From contig NZ_JACVCU010000007.1 of assembly GCF_014518425.1 (NCBI RefSeq), positions 62,001 through 126,000 of the forward strand: 64,000 bases of DNA, in the 5' to 3' direction. A program made the position numbers and the translations under genes. The DNA comes from Terrabacter sp. MAHUQ-38. Its GTDB lineage: Bacteria; Actinomycetota; Actinomycetes; Actinomycetales; Dermatophilaceae. Each line of letters starts with the position of its first letter. Positions within the stretch are counted from its first letter, which is position 1. The notes under the pieces were generated by a model. The model saw only the letters and a program-made list of their open reading frames with translations, did not search any database and had not been told where the DNA came from. This document shows positions 61,310-64,000 of the stretch, piece after piece.

Positions 61310-64000
61310 ATGTCGATCAGGCGGATGACCCTTGGGTCGGGTTACCGGTACCTGATGTCATCGGTGGCCCGCGGCGACTCCGGTGGCCCGACGACCTCCC
61401 CGCTGACCGGCTACTACGCGCAGGCGGGTACGCCGCCGGGCCGGTTCCTGGGCCGGGGCCTGGCGGGTCTGGACGCTGGGCGAGGGGTCGAACCGGGCTC
61501 TGTCGTGACGGTGGAGCAGCTGTGGCGGATGCTCGGGATGCTGCAGGACCCGGTCACGGGGCAGCCGCTGGGCCGGTCCCCGGGAGTCAGCGGAACGGCA
61601 TGCGTGGACGGTCTTGGCCGCGGGCGGAAGGCTGCGAAGACGGTGGCCGGGTTCGATCTCACGTTCAGCGCACCGAAGTCGGTCTCGACGGTCTGGGCGC
61701 TCGCGGACGAGGCGACCCGGGAGCGGATCCGGGCCGCGCATCAGGAGGCGTTGGGGTTCGTCCTCTCGTATGCGGAGGAGCAGGTGTTCGCGACCCGGAC
61801 CGGCCGTGGCGGGGTGGTGTCGGAGGACGTGCGGGGTGTTGTGGCGGCGGCGTTCGAGCACTGGGACTCACGCGCGGGGGACCCGCAGCTGCACACGCAC
61901 GTGGTGGTGCTGAACCGTGCGCAGGCGGCCTCGGACGGCGGCTGGCGCACCCTTGACAGCAAGGCGCTCTTCCGGTCGGCCGTCGGTCTGTCCGAGCTGT
62001 ACAACGGGGTGCTGGCCGACCTGGTCACCGCCGACCTCGGGGTCGGCTGGACCCCGGAAGGGCGCCGCCATTCGGCCGTGGAGAAGTGGGAGGTCACCGG
62101 CGTCAGCGAGGCGCTGCGGGCCGAGTTCTCCCAGCGCACCAGCGAGATCGAGCAGGCCAAGGACGTCCTCGTGGAGCGGTTCGTGAGCGGCCACGGGCGG
62201 CAGCCGACGGCGCGGGAGGTGCTCCAGATGCGGCAGCAGGCGACCCTGGAGACCCGCCCCGACAAGGAGCTCAAGCCCCTGGCGGACCTCCTCAAGGGCT
62301 GGCGGCGCCGCGCGGAGCCGTTCGTCGGGGAGGACCCGCAGGCGTGGGTCGCTTCCCTCGCCGGCCGGAACGACCTGCCGCTGCTGAGGGCGTCGGACCT
62401 GTCCGTGGGGATGCTCGAGGAGGCGGCGCGGGTCGCGGTCGAGGTGGTCTCCAGCAAGCGGGCGACGTTCACCCGCGCGAACGTTCTCGCGGAGGTCCTG
62501 CGGCAGATCGCCGGGGTCCGGTTCACCGACCCGGGCGAGCGTGTCGCCGTCGCCGAGCGGGTCACGGACCTGGCCCTCGAACGGTCGGTGGCGCTCACGC
62601 CCCAGGAGACCGGGGTCGTGCCCGAGGCTCTGCGCCGGCCGGACGGGTCCTCCCGGTTCCGTCCCCGCAACTCCGAGCTGTTCACCACCGGCGCCCTCAT
62701 GGACGCGGAAGAGCGGCTCCTCGCTGCCGGTCGCGCGACCGACGCGCCTGTTGTCGAGGAGGCCGTCGCAGTGTCGGTCACCGCGCGGGATCTGCCCGGG
62801 CGTGACCATCCCCTGTCGGGCGAGCAGGCCGCGGCGGTGTGCCAGGTGCTTGGCTCGGGGCGGGTGTTGGACGTGCTCGTCGGGCCGGCCGGGACGGGAA
62901 AGTCGACCGCGATGGCGGGGGTCCGGGCCGGGTGGGAGGCCGCGTTCGGGCCGGGATCGGTGGTTGGGTTGGCGCCGTCGGCGGCCGCGGCGGAGGTGTT
63001 GGCGGAGGCGGTGGGGGTGCCGACCGAGAACACGACGAAGTGGCTGACTGAGGCCGCCCGGCAGCCCGCCCGGTTGGAGGAGCTGGACCGGCTGGCGGCA
63101 CGGTTGGACCGGGTCAGCCCCTCGCTTCGAACCCGTGCACTGGTTGGCCGGGCGAGGGCGGTGGCAGCGGACGTGGACCGGTGGCGGCTCAAGCCGGGGC
63201 AGCTGGTGATCGTCGACGAGGCGTCGATGGCCGGCACGTTCGAGCTCGACACCCTCACCGCGCACGCCCGGGCGGCGGGCGCGAAGGTGCTGCTCGTGGG
63301 GGACTGGGCCCAGCTGTCGCCCGTGTCTGCTGGGGGCGCGTTCAAGCTTGTCGCGACCGACCGCGAGGATGCCGCGCAGTTGACGGATGTGCGTCGGTTC
63401 CGGCACGAGTGGGAATGCGACGCCTCACTGGGGCTGCGGGCCGGACGCGTGACCGCCGCCGAGAAGTACGTGAAGCAGGGTCGGGTGGAGGGCGGCGACC
63501 GGGAGTCGATGCTCGACCTGCTCTACGAGGCGTGGCGAGCAGACACCAAGGCCGGGAAGCGGTCGATCATGGTCGCGTCCGACGCGCAGACCGTGGCCGA
63601 CCTCAACGCCCGCGCCCGCGCCGATCGGGTCGCTGTCTCCGAGGTCACCGATGATGGGGCGGCCATCGCCGGCGGCGCGACGATCGGTGTCGGGGACGTG
63701 GTCGTCACCCGCCTGAACCAGCGCGACCTGGCCACCTCCGGCGCGTGGGTGAAGAACGGCGACATCTGGACGGTGACCGACATCAACGGCGACGGATCAG
63801 TGCGGGTGCGGCGCCCGGGCGGCGGGGGAGCCGCCGTCCTACCGGCCGGCTACGTGCGTGAGCACCTCGAGCTCGGCTACGCGACCACCGCACACCGGGC
63901 CCAGGGCCGGACCGTCGACACCGCCCACGCGTACGTCACCGCCACGACCGTGCGCGAACCGCTCTACGTGATGGCCACCCGCGGCCGAGAGAGCAACCGG
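61310..64000 (+). CDS. MobF-type conjugative relaxase/helicase (TrwC/TraA), cut by window edge
   Basis: Open from ATG 61310 to the right edge, 897 codons visible. N-terminal TrwC relaxase: TGYYAQAGTPPGRFLGRGLA, with tandem Tyr candidate nucleophiles, and the metal-binding His set in HWDSRAGDPQLHTHVVVLNR. C-terminal RecD-like helicase: Walker A VGPAGTGKSTAM, Walker B LVIVDEASMAG, VLLVGDWAQLSPV and, near the edge, YATTAHRAQGRTVD. It nicks oriT and unwinds the strand for transfer. Earlier GTG 61304 (VTM) is also possible. Confidence 0.9.
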   Translation, partial: MSIRRMTLGSGYRYLMSSVARGDSGGPTTSPLTGYYAQAGTPPGRFLGRGLAGLDAGRGVEPGSVVTVEQLWRMLGMLQDPVTGQPLGRSPGVSGTACVDGLGRGRKAAKTVAGFDLTFSAPKSVSTVWALADEATRERIRAAHQEALGFVLSYAEEQVFATRTGRGGVVSEDVRGVVAAAFEHWDSRAGDPQLHTHVVVLNRAQAASDGGWRTLDSKALFRSAVGLSELYNGVLADLVTADLGVGWTPEGRRHSAVEKWEVTGVSEALRAEFSQRTSEIEQAKDVLVERFVSGHGRQPTAREVLQMRQQATLETRPDKELKPLADLLKGWRRRAEPFVGEDPQAWVASLAGRNDLPLLRASDLSVGMLEEAARVAVEVVSSKRATFTRANVLAEVLRQIAGVRFTDPGERVAVAERVTDLALERSVALTPQETGVVPEALRRPDGSSRFRPRNSELFTTGALMDAEERLLAAGRATDAPVVEEAVAVSVTARDLPGRDHPLSGEQAAAVCQVLGSGRVLDVLVGPAGTGKSTAMAGVRAGWEAAFGPGSVVGLAPSAAAAEVLAEAVGVPTENTTKWLTEAARQPARLEELDRLAARLDRVSPSLRTRALVGRARAVAADVDRWRLKPGQLVIVDEASMAGTFELDTLTAHARAAGAKVLLVGDWAQLSPVSAGGAFKLVATDREDAAQLTDVRRFRHEWECDASLGLRAGRVTAAEKYVKQGRVEGGDRESMLDLLYEAWRADTKAGKRSIMVASDAQTVADLNARARADRVAVSEVTDDGAAIAGGATIGVGDVVVTRLNQRDLATSGAWVKNGDIWTVTDINGDGSVRVRRPGGGGAAVLPAGYVREHLELGYATTAHRAQGRTVDTAHAYVTATTVREPLYVMATRGRESNR

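Larger units (their letters stand above)
32524..64000. mobile_element. putative integrated island (ICE/IME-like), left end at tRNA-Thr; right end outside window
   Basis: From the tRNA-Thr a tyrosine integrase, an excisionase-like protein, IS fragments, a mosaic of cargo genes, a catabolic operon and a MobF relaxase follow, whereas everything to the left is conserved core. No second copy of the tRNA 3' end was spotted by eye inside the window, so the right attachment site is inferred to be beyond 64000. The relaxase at the far end may belong to a second nested element instead. Confidence 0.55.

Overview
The window is high-GC DNA from an actinobacterium, most likely of the Intrasporangiaceae/Micrococcales type. 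The evidence is mycothiol synthesis (mshA), the senX3-regX3-carD-ispD-ispF-cysS-rlmB gene order, GTG/TTG starts, many leaderless promoters and an Rpf-type cell-wall hydrolase. No species can be named from the sequence alone.

Positions 1-32.5 kb are chromosomal core. In order: a MEDS/ATPase anti-sigma-like sensor (cut by the left edge), a methyltransferase, mshA-ybjN-gpmA, phoU divergent from senX3-regX3 (phosphate control, with a PHO-box-like array between them), a lipoprotein, carD, ispD, an SDR, ispF, two membrane proteins, cysS-rlmB, a DUF929/VKOR disulfide pair, and a DUF4032 protein. A complete maltodextrin regulon follows: a shared MsiK-type ATPase divergent from malE-malF-malG, a GH13 enzyme and a LacI regulator. 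Then come otsB/otsA (trehalose), a CBS-domain protein, a Ser/Thr kinase, and an Rpf/LysM protein behind a likely c-di-AMP (ydaO) riboswitch.

At 32.5 kb a tRNA-Thr(TGT) is followed by a tyrosine integrase and an excisionase-like protein. Everything from there to the right edge looks like an integrated mobile island. It carries two sensor systems facing outward from one intergenic region: a complete NarL-type kinase/regulator pair, and an unusual operon of a TRAP-binding lipoprotein with duplicated C-terminal domains, a receiver-only protein and a histidine kinase whose phospho-acceptor His is Ala. It also carries IS3 and IS110 elements or remnants with homologous noncoding leaders, a zone of single-gene cargo (secreted protein, P-loop kinase, nucleotidyltransferase, phosphoribosyltransferase, glyoxalase-fold protein and others), and a short dispersed repeat with core GGTAAGACGCGCC.

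From 50.9 to 60.7 kb there is a sugar-conjugate catabolic operon: ABC binding protein and two permeases without an ATPase, an RraA-type protein, a GH2 glycosidase, an aminotransferase and an esterase-type hydrolase, all divergent from a TetR regulator. The importer probably borrows the core MsiK ATPase. The window ends inside a MobF (TrwC/TraA) relaxase-helicase, which supports an ICE or mobilizable element continuing to the right.
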